Position numbers and translations under genes: made by a program. Source: JAICKM01 sp038228295 (GTDB lineage: Bacteria; Chloroflexota; Chloroflexia; QHBQ01; JAICKM01). Taken from it: a DNA stretch of 64,000 nucleotides. The DNA is taken from NCBI GenBank assembly GCA_038228295.1, contig JBBRPH010000001.1, positions 62,001 through 126,000 of the forward strand, read 5' to 3'. The notes under the pieces were generated by a model. The model saw only the letters and a list, made by a program, of their open reading frames with translations. It made no database searches and had not been told where the DNA came from. Each line of letters starts with the position of its first letter. Position 1 is the stretch's first letter. This document shows, one piece after another, positions 42,850 through 51,562 of the stretch.

Positions 42850-43259
42850 TATGATCCGGCCTCCTACCCGTGGCTATGCGTGCCCGCTCTGGGTTTAGTA
42901 TGATTTACGTCTATTATACTGCGTATTATCTAATAGATGTAGGATTCATAACCGGTTATAGGCTTAATAAGCAGTGAAATTGGGATTAATATTGCATATA
43001 CAAAACGGCCGCTTGGAATCTCTAGCGGTGAGGATTAGAGCTAGGATCAGGCGGCAGTGATCCTACGGCTGCCTTTATCAAGATACATACCCTGGTCTCA
43101 GGATGTGGGTGGACACTATGGCATCCCGCCACGTCTGCGCCGAACACACACTGCAGCAGGCCAAGCGGCGCCAGTATACCAGCCTTGCCTCGCAAATGCA
43201 AGCCGTTGCTACCGGTTCGCAACGCGGAGTGCTGAAGTTTGCGGTCTGATCAGCGGTCC
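42850..43259. other. AT-rich regulatory region of the respiratory operon
   Basis: This 410-base gap is upstream of the respiratory operon. Its left part is AT-rich against a GC-rich background. The stretch 43020-43259 lies downstream of the beta-propeller gene's stop and shows no gene. Confidence 0.5.
42913..42918 (-). promoter_or_regulatory. -10 box upstream of the respiratory operon
   Basis: TATAAT on the minus strand would start transcription near 42906, about 57 bases before the 44-codon gene. No good -35 is visible, so an activator may be needed. Confidence 0.5.
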
Positions 43260-44249
43260 CTATTTGATGACAACGAGACCGAGAGTCAGGACGGCTCCGG
43301 TGAGGACCAGGCCCGTGTCGTCCCAGGCGGTGCCGCGATTGCGCGTTTCGTAGATGTGGCCGCCGGCGGTGCCCAAATAGGCCCGGTCGGGGTAGTCGGG
43401 GTGAGCTGCCAGGGTCGTAGCCGCGTCGCCGGGACTAGGCAATGACAGTGGGGTCCACGGCGCATCGCCAGGGTTGCTCCGCCATATATGCCCCGCGCTA
43501 TCAAGGGCCAGCAGCGCGGCACTGCCGCCCGCTGTGGTGCCGCGCCCCACCGGTAGCAACGTCGTCAGGCTAGGGGGAGCCTGGCCTTGCCGTCGCCAGA
43601 CCTGATCCATGCCTTTCCATGCGCCGTCAGTGGGGCGCGTCCCACCCTCCAGCCGATAGAGACCTCCTGGCGTAGCAGCGAACAGGTCGCCGGCCAAGGG
43701 ATCGAGTGCAGTCAGCGCTGTGACGGGTTGAGCCGGGTCGAGGCCCACAGTCAAGCCCGTCCAGTCACCGCCTGACCCCGCCTGTACCACGCCGCCCGCA
43801 TCCAGTCCTACCCACAGCCGTCGGTCGCCTGCCGGGTCACCGGTAAGCACTAAACTGCGGACGTGCGTGCTCGCTGCCGGCAACGGAGCCAGCGGTCCCC
43901 AGGTTAATCCACCGTCGGTGGAACACAGCACCGCTGCCGTTGCTGCCGACGCACCGACCGCAGGCGCGGCATATAACGTATTAGGATCGATTGGATCGGC
44001 CAGCAGCGCGACCACGGTGTGCGGCAGGGTGAGCATCCAGTCACGGCCGTTGTTGGCGCTGTGAAATAGCCCCCCATCGGGTACTGCCGCCACCACCCGC
44101 ACAGGAATCTGCGTGCCTAAGGCCAGCGCCTGCACCGGCTGACCGGTCAATGATTCGCGGGTGAGATGCCAATCGGGAGCCGTGCCGGGCTTACCGGCAA
44201 CGGCCAACCCCGTCGCACTGCCTGCATAAAGAAACGTGGCGTTCGCCAT
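43260..44249 (-). CDS. BNR/Asp-box beta-propeller protein
   Basis: The 329-residue product starts at MANATFLYAGSATGLAV with GGAGAAG upstream. It contains repeated Asp-box-like turns: SANNGRDWMLTLP, STDGGLTWGPL, GSGGDWTGL, NPGDAPWTPL and NRGTAWDDTG. This indicates a six- or seven-bladed propeller as in sialidase-like and photosystem-assembly (Ycf48-type) proteins. There is no signal peptide, so it may be cytoplasmic. The last residues form a short hydrophobic strand. Catalytic sialidase residues are not evident. Confidence 0.75.
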   Translation of the reverse strand: MANATFLYAGSATGLAVAGKPGTAPDWHLTRESLTGQPVQALALGTQIPVRVVAAVPDGGLFHSANNGRDWMLTLPHTVVALLADPIDPNTLYAAPAVGASAATAAVLCSTDGGLTWGPLAPLPAASTHVRSLVLTGDPAGDRRLWVGLDAGGVVQAGSGGDWTGLTVGLDPAQPVTALTALDPLAGDLFAATPGGLYRLEGGTRPTDGAWKGMDQVWRRQGQAPPSLTTLLPVGRGTTAGGSAALLALDSAGHIWRSNPGDAPWTPLSLPSPGDAATTLAAHPDYPDRAYLGTAGGHIYETRNRGTAWDDTGLVLTGAVLTLGLVVIK

Positions 44250-44261
44250 GGAATCTTCTCC

Positions 44262-44293
44262 AAAACGCCCCTGAACCACATGGCTCAGGGGCG
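44262..44293 (-). terminator. Terminator after the Gly/Ser/His repeat gene
   Basis: CGCCCCTGA at 44266-44274 and TCAGGGGCG at 44285-44293 pair perfectly. On the minus strand a short TTTT follows. It separates the repeat protein from the beta-propeller gene. Confidence 0.6.
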
Positions 44294-44347
44294 CTATCAC
44301 AAACTCAGAGTATAAAAAACGGGCGTACACACCGGACGGGATAAAGT

Positions 44348-44758
44348 TTAGCGCGTACCGTGTGAGCCGCCCGACGAGCCGTGTGACCCGCCGCTGCTGC
44401 CTTCCCCCGATTCGTGGGAGCCGCCGCTACTGCCCATGCTACCGCCACCCGACGAGCCGTGTGACCCGCCGCTGCTGCCTTCCCCCGAGTCATGTGACCC
44501 GCCGCTGCTGCCCATGCTACCGCCACCCGACGAGCCGTGTGACCCGCCGCTGCTGCCTTCCCCCGAGTCATGTGACCCGCCGCTGCTGCCCATGCTGCCG
44601 CCACCCGACGAGCTGTGTGACCCGCCGCTGCTGCCTTCCCCCGAGTCATGTGACCCGCCGCTGCTGCCCATGCTGCCGCCACCCGACGAGCCGTGTGACC
44701 CACCGCTGCTGCCTTCCCTGGACGAGCCACTCATGTTCCTCTCATCATCGCGATCCAT
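44348..44758 (-). CDS. Low-complexity Gly/Ser/His repeat protein
   Basis: The 136-residue product starts at MDRDDERNMSGSS with AGGAGG upstream. Nearly all of it is a 26-residue unit (SGGGSMGSSGGSHDSGEGSS plus GGSHGS) repeated about four times, with few changes. It is hydrophilic and must be disordered. His and acidic residues at fixed spacing could bind metal. Another frame of the same DNA is also open (44305-44730) because 78 is a multiple of three; this frame has the better RBS. Function unknown. Confidence 0.65.
   Translation of the reverse strand: MDRDDERNMSGSSREGSSGGSHGSSGGGSMGSSGGSHDSGEGSSGGSHSSSGGGSMGSSGGSHDSGEGSSGGSHGSSGGGSMGSSGGSHDSGEGSSGGSHGSSGGGSMGSSGGSHESGEGSSGGSHGSSGGSHGTR
44373..44700. 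repeat. 78-bp tandem repeat, about four copies
   Basis: The motif GACGAG recurs at 44373, 44451, 44529, 44607 and 44685, exactly 78 bases apart. Copies differ by only a few bases, so copy number is likely to vary between strains. Confidence 0.85.
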
Positions 44759-44961
44759 ACCGTTAACCTCCTGCAATGTACAGCACAGCTATGTGCTACA
44801 TAATGGCCGGCAGGCACTCCAACGGGCACACTGCCGTATATGGGTTAGGTAGCCGACACTACCTTGCACGGTTGTTTCGCAGTCGTCAAGCAGATTACTG
44901 CGGTCTGGAGCAATCCTTCACGACTCTGCCTGTTGGGTATGTAGCATAAACGATGCCGCCA

Positions 44962-45327
44962 CTAGCCGTTGTCGGAGCCGCCGGAGCCGTAGCTGCCGGG
45001 CGAGGTGCCGCTACCCCGGCCAAAGCCTCCGTCATCACTGGTATCGGTGCCGCGATTATACGCACCCCCGCCCATGTCCCAGGTGCCGGCGCCGGTCGGT
45101 ACATCGGGTAAACCTACAGCATCACCGGCATCCAACGGTCCGCGATCATAGGCATTGTCGGTGCGGTCGCCAATGGGATTATACTCATCGCCGCTATCGG
45201 GATCGGTCACGGGGTAATTCTCGGCGGCTTCCAATAGCTCATCTTGGCCGCCCAAGCGGTGTGAATCTTTGAGTGCGTCGGCAATAGTGGCTGCATCAGG
45301 ATTAGAGGTGTCGCGTATCGGATCCAT
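44962..45327 (-). CDS. Small acidic disordered protein
   Basis: The 121-residue product begins MDPIRDTSNPDAATIADALK with GGAGG upstream. It is acidic with a Gly/Ser-rich tail (GRGSGTSPGSYGSGGSDNG) and contains VTDPDSGDEYNP and RGPLDAGDAVGLPDVP. No fold or family is recognised. It is one of four similar-looking hydrophilic small proteins encoded in a row. Confidence 0.6.
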   Translation of the reverse strand: MDPIRDTSNPDAATIADALKDSHRLGGQDELLEAAENYPVTDPDSGDEYNPIGDRTDNAYDRGPLDAGDAVGLPDVPTGAGTWDMGGGAYNRGTDTSDDGGFGRGSGTSPGSYGSGGSDNG

Positions 45328-45348
45328 TGACGAACCCTCCCATGGAGC

Positions 45349-45385
45349 GAAAACAAAAAGGCTCCCGCACCAGCGGTACGGGAGC
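45349..45385 (-). terminator. Rho-independent terminator
   Basis: GCTCCCG at 45361-45367 pairs with CGGGAGC at 45379-45385. On the minus strand CTTTTTGTTTTC follows. It ends the gene at 45406-45663. Confidence 0.85.
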
Positions 45386-45405
45386 GCAACAGGTCAACCC
45401 AGGGA

Positions 45406-45663
45406 TTAACCGCGATCGCGGCCGCCGGGAACCGATGCGCCGCCGGCATCGGCGTTGCTGGGCGAACCACCGGGGCCGTCGCCGCCGGTCGCATCGCCGT
45501 AATTGGGCGAATCGTCATCGCGACTGGCGTTGGTTTCAGCGCGACTAACGCTGCTTTCGTTGCCTGAATCGCCGCCTACATCACCGTGCTTGGGAGCATT
45601 ATGTTGGGCGGGGCTTGCGCCGCCGGAGTCCTGTCGCCATAATCGGCCAAAATATTCGCTCAT
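45406..45663 (-). CDS. Small disordered protein
   Basis: The 85-residue product begins MSEYFGRLWRQDSGGAS with TAGGAGG upstream. After this short amphipathic start it is rich in Gly, Ser, Asp and Asn with no predicted fold. It has its own strong terminator, so it is an independent transcript or the last gene of a short unit. Function unknown. Confidence 0.6.
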   Translation of the reverse strand: MSEYFGRLWRQDSGGASPAQHNAPKHGDVGGDSGNESSVSRAETNASRDDDSPNYGDATGGDGPGGSPSNADAGGASVPGGRDRG

Positions 45664-45743
45664 AGTTTAGAACCTCCTACGTAATCCCCCGCTTAGGGGC
45701 ATCTGCTGCACACCAAGTAGGTACAAAGCATAAAGAGTGCCGG

Positions 45744-45980
45744 CTAAGTCGAGGCCGGCCCATGTGTAGAGGTATAGGAGGGTGCAGGCTCAATATCACG
45801 TCCGGTAGAACCTCCGCCCATATCCGGTTCAGAGACCGAATCGTGGGCCGACGAGTTGTGATGAGTCGGCGGCGGCGGGATCGGTTCTGTAACGGGTAGC
45901 GGCAGTGGAGAAGGTGTGCTGTCCGCCACATCGCTATCAGGATGCCGTTGTAGGTGTTGTGCGCCAGAGTAATCACTCAT
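45744..45980 (-). CDS. Small Pro/His/Ser-rich disordered protein
   Basis: The 78-residue product begins MSDYSGAQHLQRHPDSD, nine bases after AGGAGGT. It contains PLPLPVTEPIPPPPTHHN and a Gly/Ser-rich end. Another minus frame (45677-45976) is also open, but its start has no good RBS and its composition is unlike a protein. It is the first of the four disordered proteins. Confidence 0.55.
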   Translation of the reverse strand: MSDYSGAQHLQRHPDSDVADSTPSPLPLPVTEPIPPPPTHHNSSAHDSVSEPDMGGGSTGRDIEPAPSYTSTHGPAST

Positions 45981-46082
45981 TATTAACATACCTCCTCGTG
46001 ATGCAAGCCCACAAAAGGCGAATCGGGTAGACCGTTAGACCGGCGACCGGTATAAACGAACAACAGCACAATAGATGCCGTC

Positions 46083-47918
46083 TTAGCGCAGCCGACCTTG
46101 CAAACGATGCTTAGTATCGCTAGGGCCGGCGCTGGTCTCCTGATCTTGGTATTGCAGTTGGTAGAGGCGATAGTAGAAATCGCCTTTCGCCATCAGCGCG
46201 TCGTGGGTGCCTTCTTCGACCACGCGGCCTTTGTGCAGCACAATGATGCGGTCCACATGGCGAATAGTGGAAAGACGGTGAGCGATAATGATGCTGGTGC
46301 GGCCACGCATGAGCTTTTCTAGCGCATCTTGGATCAGCGCCTCGGTTTCGGTGTCTACGCTTGATGTCGCCTCGTCCATCACCAGCATAACTTCGGGGTT
46401 GAACGCGATAGCGCGGGCAAAGGCCAGCAGTTGGCGCTGCCCGACCGACAAATTACTGCCGCGCTCTTTGACCTCATGCTCGTAGCCGGCGGCCAGCCGA
46501 TCAATAAAACCGGCGGCGTTGACGAACTCGGCGGCGTGGCGGATCTGCTCATCGCTGATACGCTCATCTAATAAGCGAATATTGGCGGCCAGAGTGCCGG
46601 AGAACAGCACAGGGTCTTGCAGCACCACACCGATATGGCGACGCAGGTCGGTCTGACGCACCTGGCGCACATCCACGCCGTCAATCAGGATCGCGCCACC
46701 CTGCACATCGTAGAAGCGACCCAGCAAGCTGATGATGCTCGTCTTGCCCGCGCCGGTCGCACCGACCAGGGCCACGCTGGTGCCCGCCGAGATGTGGAAG
46801 CTAACATCCTTGAGGATCGGCTCTCCCGGATTGTAGGCAAAATCTACATGGCGGAACTCGATGTCGCCGTGCACGGCGGTCAGCGGCAGCGGCTCGGCCG
46901 GATCGCGGATAGCGACCGGCTCATCCAGTAGGATAAAAATGCGCTCGGCGGCGGCCATTGCGGCCTGCATGATATTGTACTTTTCGGCCAGATCGCGGAT
47001 CGGCTCAAACGCCTGGTCGGTGAAGCGGATAATGGCGTACAACACGCCGAAGGTAATAGTACCGGCCAAGATACTGTTCGCGCCAAACCAAACCAGCAGC
47101 GCCAGCGACAGTGCGGCGGCGACGTTGACGATGGGGAAGAACAAGGCGAAGGCGCGCGTTGCCTCGATATTGGCATCCAGCACATCACTGTTGAGCTTAT
47201 CGAAGGCTTTAGCCTGCCGCGCCTCACGATTGAACAGTTGCAGCACCAGCATCCCGGACAGGTTTTCTTGCAGAAAAGCGTTGACCCGCGCCAGTCGGAT
47301 GCGCTGTTCGCGGTAGGTGCGTCGCATCCAGGTCTGGAACCACTGGCTGATACCATAGAGGATCGGCAAGGTGATCAGGGCCAGCAAGCCCAGCTGCCAG
47401 TCGAGCAGCAGCATGGCGGCGGCAATGCCGACTAAGGTTAGCATATCGGCGGCAATCGAAACCACGCCCGAACTGAGCAGTTCGTTGAGCGCGTCCACAT
47501 CGTTGGTCAGCCGGCTCATCATTTTGCCGACCGGATTGCGGTCGAAGTAGGCCAGCGATTGACCTTGCAAATGGCTGAAAATCGCCAGTCGAAGGTCGTA
47601 CATCACTTCCTGCCCGATCTTCTGTACGACATAGTTTTGCGCGTAGCGGGCGCCAAAGCTGAGAGCCAGCATACCAAGATAAGCAGCCAGGATCAGCGGC
47701 AATGCGCCGGGAGTCTTGGGCACAATCACCCGGTCAATCGCTTGTTGGAACAGCAACGTCGGAGCGAGTTGCAGCGCAGCGGTAGCAAAAATCAGCCCAA
47801 AAGCCAGCGTCATCAGCGTGCGATAGGGACGCAAATAGCGCAACAAGCGGCGCATCAGGCGCGAGTCATACGCTTTGCCTAAGAGTTCATCTTCGTGGAC
47901 TGGAGCAGCATCAGCCAT
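46083..47918 (-). CDS. ABC exporter half-transporter (catalytic-type NBD)
   Basis: The 611-residue protein has six membrane helices (about 35-330) and a nucleotide-binding domain. Walker A is GATGAGKTS near 392, the signature is NLSVGQRQLL near 495, and Walker B is MLVMDEATSSVD with the catalytic Glu. The signature has V in place of the second G of LSGGQ. It pairs with the upstream half-transporter as a type IV (multidrug/lipid exporter-like) heterodimer. AAAAGGAAGG precedes the ATG. Confidence 0.92.
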   Translation of the reverse strand: MADAAPVHEDELLGKAYDSRLMRRLLRYLRPYRTLMTLAFGLIFATAALQLAPTLLFQQAIDRVIVPKTPGALPLILAAYLGMLALSFGARYAQNYVVQKIGQEVMYDLRLAIFSHLQGQSLAYFDRNPVGKMMSRLTNDVDALNELLSSGVVSIAADMLTLVGIAAAMLLLDWQLGLLALITLPILYGISQWFQTWMRRTYREQRIRLARVNAFLQENLSGMLVLQLFNREARQAKAFDKLNSDVLDANIEATRAFALFFPIVNVAAALSLALLVWFGANSILAGTITFGVLYAIIRFTDQAFEPIRDLAEKYNIMQAAMAAAERIFILLDEPVAIRDPAEPLPLTAVHGDIEFRHVDFAYNPGEPILKDVSFHISAGTSVALVGATGAGKTSIISLLGRFYDVQGGAILIDGVDVRQVRQTDLRRHIGVVLQDPVLFSGTLAANIRLLDERISDEQIRHAAEFVNAAGFIDRLAAGYEHEVKERGSNLSVGQRQLLAFARAIAFNPEVMLVMDEATSSVDTETEALIQDALEKLMRGRTSIIIAHRLSTIRHVDRIIVLHKGRVVEEGTHDALMAKGDFYYRLYQLQYQDQETSAGPSDTKHRLQGRLR

Positions 47919-47958
47919 CTCTATCCTTCCTTTTACCTAAACAGTACCCAAGTTACGC

Positions 47959-49695
47959 CTAATCTACCTGAAGTTCCTGCGTCAATAGTTCGCGCCGGTA
48001 CATTTGAGCATACAGGCCGCCGCGCGCCACCAGGTCGGTATGGCAGCCCTCTTCGGCCACGCGGCCGTCGTCCAGCACCAGAATGTGGTCGGCGGCTTTG
48101 ACCGTCGAGATACGATGAGCGATGAGGATGCTGGTGCGTCCGGCCAGCACATGACCGAGGCCGCTCAGGATCTGGGCCTGGGTTTGAGTGTCAATGCTCG
48201 ATAAAGCATCGTCAAGGATCAGGATCGCCGGGTCGCGCATGACGGCGCGGGCGATAGCGGTGCGCTGTTTCTGCCCGCCGGAGAGCGTCACACCGCGTTC
48301 GCCGATCACAGTGTCTAACCCGCCGGGGAACTGGTCAATGTCGTTGCTCAGGCGGGCCACCGTGACCGCTTGCGCTAGGCGACCCGCCTCAGGCTGCTCT
48401 ACACCAAAAGCCACATTCTCGTGCAGCGACAGCGAAAACAAAAAGGTATCTTGCGGCACCAAGCCGATGTTGCCGCGCAACACGGCCAACGGGATGCGCC
48501 GCACGTCGGTGCCGTCAATCAGCACCTGACCCTGCTGGGCTTCATGAACCCGACAGATGAGATTGACAATCGAGGTCTTGCCCACCCCGGTCGCGCCCAG
48601 AATGGCGAGGCTGCGACCGGCGGGCACATGGAAGCTCAACCCTTGCAACACCGGCCGCCCACCGTAGGCCAGCGATACATCGCGAAATTCGATCGCGCCT
48701 TTGATGGCCTTGATCGGCAAGGTGTCGGGACCGTCGGCGATCATCGGCAGTTCATTCATGATTTTGCTGACACGACTGAGGGAGGCCACGCCTTGTTGGT
48801 AGAGGTTGACCGTCCAGCCGAAAGCGATCATCGGCCAGCTTAGGATCGCCAGATAGCCGTTAAACTCGATAAAGCGGCCCAGCGTGATATGCCCGGCGAT
48901 GACTTCGCTGCTGCCGATGTAGAGGATCAGCGCGGCGGTGATGCCGGAGACGAGGGCGGTGAACGGCCAGAGCAGGCCCGACAGCCGCTGGTAGGCCATG
49001 TTGCGGTCCACATACTCACGGCTGGACTGCTTGAAGCGGGTGATCTCGTAATCTTCTTGCGCGTAGGCTTTGACGACGCGAATACCGGAGAAGTTTTCTT
49101 GCGCCCGTGTCGAAATCGCGCCGAATTGCGCCTGCACCCGCTCATAGCGGTCGTGCATCTTGCGCCCGATAACGGTGAAGGCCACGCTGACCAACGGCAA
49201 CGCGATAACCGCGATCAGCGCCAACTGCGTATCTAGCGCAAGCATCAGCCCGGCGGCGATCAGGAACAGGATGGCGGTGTTGACCGAGTTCATAATTGCC
49301 GGGCCGAGCAGCATTCGCACAGCGCTGAGGTCGTTGGTGGCGCGCGCCATCAGGTCGCCGGTGTGCATCTCGCCGAAAAAACTTTGCGGCATTCGCTCCA
49401 AATGGACGAACAGGTCGCGGCGCATTTCATATTCGATACGCCGCGACAGGCGGCCGCTGATGAAGCGCATCCCGAAGGTGAACCCGCCCTGCACCGCCGC
49501 CAGACCCACGATGCCGACCGCGAGCCAGTATGGCTGGTCGCCGGGGTGCCCGCTTTGCAGGCTATCCACCGCCATGCCGAGCAAGCGCGGCTGCCACAGG
49601 CTCAACAGGGTGCCGACGATTATCATCCCCACCATGCCGGCCAGGGCGGTCTTATAGTGGGCGAGATACGGAAGCAACGGTTTTAATTGGGTCAC
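47959..49695 (-). CDS. ABC exporter half-transporter (degenerate NBD)
   Basis: The 578-residue protein starts at GTG 49693-49695, nine bases after AGGAG. A longer frame to 49854 has no RBS and an Arg-rich extension. It has six membrane helices, Walker A GATGVGKTS, a canonical signature TLSGGQKQR, and Walker B ILILDDALSSID in which the catalytic Glu is Asp. The pattern of one degenerate Walker B here and one degenerate signature in its partner matches asymmetric heterodimeric exporters. The substrate is unknown. Confidence 0.92.
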   Translation of the reverse strand: MTQLKPLLPYLAHYKTALAGMVGMIIVGTLLSLWQPRLLGMAVDSLQSGHPGDQPYWLAVGIVGLAAVQGGFTFGMRFISGRLSRRIEYEMRRDLFVHLERMPQSFFGEMHTGDLMARATNDLSAVRMLLGPAIMNSVNTAILFLIAAGLMLALDTQLALIAVIALPLVSVAFTVIGRKMHDRYERVQAQFGAISTRAQENFSGIRVVKAYAQEDYEITRFKQSSREYVDRNMAYQRLSGLLWPFTALVSGITAALILYIGSSEVIAGHITLGRFIEFNGYLAILSWPMIAFGWTVNLYQQGVASLSRVSKIMNELPMIADGPDTLPIKAIKGAIEFRDVSLAYGGRPVLQGLSFHVPAGRSLAILGATGVGKTSIVNLICRVHEAQQGQVLIDGTDVRRIPLAVLRGNIGLVPQDTFLFSLSLHENVAFGVEQPEAGRLAQAVTVARLSNDIDQFPGGLDTVIGERGVTLSGGQKQRTAIARAVMRDPAILILDDALSSIDTQTQAQILSGLGHVLAGRTSILIAHRISTVKAADHILVLDDGRVAEEGCHTDLVARGGLYAQMYRRELLTQELQVD

Positions 49696-50165
49696 AGACG
49701 GAATCTCCTGCTTATAGCACAGCCGATCATAGCGCATCCTCGCGGGGAGCGTACCGCTAATAATAACGGATGCGCCGTCCGCTTTGGACCGCCGTTGGGC
49801 CGATTTCACGGGGGCCAATTGGCCGATTTCGGCGAACCGGGCGTGCCGGCGCAAAACGCTCCTAGCCGGAGCGGATTAGGCGCAGCGTAGTTATGAGGCG
49901 CAGCTGTCGGTGACGCGCTATGGGTAGGGATGCGGACCGTTTATGATGATCGGCTGGGGGAGTGGGGGTACTCCTGTCGGCACCGTTGTAATTAGAGGTA
50001 CTTGTACGTCACTACCCCAAGCCATGCAAGGTAGAGGAGACGACGAGTCGTTAGCGTATCTCTGTAAAGCTACAGAGATACGCTAACCTCTATTTCTAAC
50101 CACTGCATCCTAGCAGTCTAGCAGCTTGCCATCAACAACCCAACGAAGGGTAAAGCAAAGCCGGC
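49696..50165. other. Intergenic region between ABC exporter operon and serS
   Basis: This 470-base gap should hold the exporter promoter and the end of the serS transcript. The only clear feature is the hairpin at 50050-50087. Confidence 0.5.
50050..50087. repeat. Perfect 17-bp inverted repeat with 4-base loop
   Basis: GTTAGCGTATCTCTGTA, loop aagc, then its exact complement. It lies 79 bases past the serS stop. There is no T-tract, so it may be an RNA-stabilising hairpin or a relic of a mobile element. Confidence 0.7.
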
Positions 50166-51452
50166 CTATAGCCCGCGGCCCGGCGTAATCAGTTGCATTC
50201 CGCGCATATACGGTTGTAAGGCTTCAGGGATCAGCACGGTGCCGTCGGCCTGCTGGTAGTTTTCCAACAGGGCGGCGACAGTGCGGCCGACAGCGAGGCC
50301 GGAGCCGTTGAGCGTGTGGACAAATTGCGGCTTGGCATCGGGTGTGGGCCGGTAGCGGATATTAGCGCGGCGGGCTTGGAAGTCGGTGAAGTTGGAGCAG
50401 GACGAGATTTCGACATATTTGGCCTGGCCCGGCATCCACACTTCGGGGTCGAATTTTTTGGCCGCCGTGAAGCCCACATCGCCGGTACACATCTGAGCGA
50501 TCTGGTAGGGCAAGCCCAGCCGGCGCAGGCATTCTTCCGACGCCGCCAACAGCGAGTCGAGTTCGGCCCACGATGTTTCGGGCGCAACAAACTTGACCAT
50601 CTCCACCTTGTTGAACTGATGCACACGCACCATACCCCGGTTATCGCGCCCGCCCGCGCCGGCCTCTTTACGGAAGCACGCTGTGTAGCCCACCAGATAA
50701 ATCGGCAAGCGCGCCCCGTCCAGAATTTCCTCGCGATACAGATTGGTCACCGGCACTTCGGCGGTTGGGTCCAGGTAGAGGTCTTCCCCTTCAATGCGGT
50801 ACATATCGTCAGCGAACTTGGGTAACTGGCCGGTGCCCACCATGCAGTCGCCTTTGACCAGGAACGGCGTGAACACTTCGGTGAAGCCATGCTCGGTGAC
50901 GTGCAGATCGAGGAAGTAGCTGGTTAACGCCCGCTCCAAGTGCGCGCCGGCCCCGACCAGCACATAGAAACGCGGGCCGGAGATTTTGCCCGCCCGCTCA
51001 AAATCCGCGATACCTAGCGCCTCCGCGATCTCCCAGTGCGGGCGCGGCGCGAAATCGAATTCACGGGGCGTACCCCAATGCCGCAGCACAATGTTCTCCG
51101 AGTCGTCCTTGCCCTCATGCACCGACTCGTGCGGGATATTGGGGATGCCCAGGAGGATGGTACGGAGTTGCTCTTCTATGCCGGTGATTTCATGCTCCAG
51201 CGCCGTGATCCGGTCGCCCACTTCGCGCATGGTCCTCTTTCGTGCCTCACGTTCCGTCGCATCGCGCAGTTTACCAATCTCCATCGAACCACGCTTAAGT
51301 TCAGCGCGCAAGGCTTCCGCTTCGGTTTTCAGCTTGCGATTCTGTTCGTCTACGGCTAGTAGGCGATCCACTACCGTCACGTCTTCGCCCCGCCGCCGCT
51401 GCGACTCGCGCAGCAGATCGGGATTCTCACGGATCAGCTTTAAGTCCAGCAT
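50166..51452 (-). CDS. serS: Seryl-tRNA synthetase
   Basis: The 428-residue enzyme charges tRNA-Ser. The N-terminal coiled-coil arm spans about 30-105 (VDRLLAVDEQNRKLKTEAEA onwards). Class II motif 2 is seen around ACFRKEAGAGGRDNRGMVRVH near 270. Motif 3 is SGLAVGRTVAALLENYQ near 382. GTGQLPKFADDMYRI and DLYLDPTAEVPVTNLY are typical. AAGGAG precedes the ATG. A strong terminator from the upstream HNH gene lies just before it. Confidence 0.97.
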   Translation of the reverse strand: MLDLKLIRENPDLLRESQRRRGEDVTVVDRLLAVDEQNRKLKTEAEALRAELKRGSMEIGKLRDATEREARKRTMREVGDRITALEHEITGIEEQLRTILLGIPNIPHESVHEGKDDSENIVLRHWGTPREFDFAPRPHWEIAEALGIADFERAGKISGPRFYVLVGAGAHLERALTSYFLDLHVTEHGFTEVFTPFLVKGDCMVGTGQLPKFADDMYRIEGEDLYLDPTAEVPVTNLYREEILDGARLPIYLVGYTACFRKEAGAGGRDNRGMVRVHQFNKVEMVKFVAPETSWAELDSLLAASEECLRRLGLPYQIAQMCTGDVGFTAAKKFDPEVWMPGQAKYVEISSCSNFTDFQARRANIRYRPTPDAKPQFVHTLNGSGLAVGRTVAALLENYQQADGTVLIPEALQPYMRGMQLITPGRGL

Positions 51453-51465
51453 CGTTGCGCTCCTT

Positions 51466-51479
51466 GGTGTCAGGTGTCA
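51466..51479. repeat. Heptanucleotide repeat GGTGTCA x2
   Basis: Two exact units lie in the serS 5' region. Confidence 0.5.
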
Positions 51480-51483
51480 GGCT

Positions 51484-51527
51484 AAAAAACCGCGCCGCCC
51501 GGCTCAGCAGAGAGCGGCAGGCGGCGC
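51484..51527 (-). terminator. Rho-independent terminator after the HNH gene
   Basis: GCGCCGCC at 51492-51499 pairs with GGCGGCGC at 51520-51527. On the minus strand GGTTTTTT follows. It lies between the HNH gene and serS. I see no T-box sequence, so it is more likely a plain terminator than an attenuator. Confidence 0.75.
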
Positions 51528-51530
51528 AGT

Positions 51531-51560
51531 GCCCGGTGGTCCGCATGGGGACCACCGGGC
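51531..51560 (-). repeat. 12-bp perfect hairpin directly after the HNH stop
   Basis: GCCCGGTGGTCC at 51531-51542 pairs with its exact complement at 51549-51560 around a 6-base loop. It adds a second stem before the terminator. Confidence 0.6.
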
Positions 51561-51562
51561 GG

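Noticed and set aside
44373..44700. CRISPR array
   Set aside because: The unit is contiguous 78-bp coding repeat without unique spacers, inside a reading frame with an RBS.
44305..44730. Alternative minus frame rich in Ala/Gly/His (AAAVGHTARRVAAAWAAA repeats)
   Set aside because: It is the by-product of a 78-bp repeat, which keeps all frames open. The Gly/Ser/His frame has the better start and RBS.
45677..45976. Basic protein frame overlapping the Pro/His-rich small gene
   Set aside because: It has no fitting RBS and an Arg/Leu-rich composition typical of an antisense or shifted frame.
51453..51562. T-box leader controlling serS
   Set aside because: The stem-loops before serS lack the T-box consensus. 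The T-tract hairpin fits a terminator of the upstream HNH gene.
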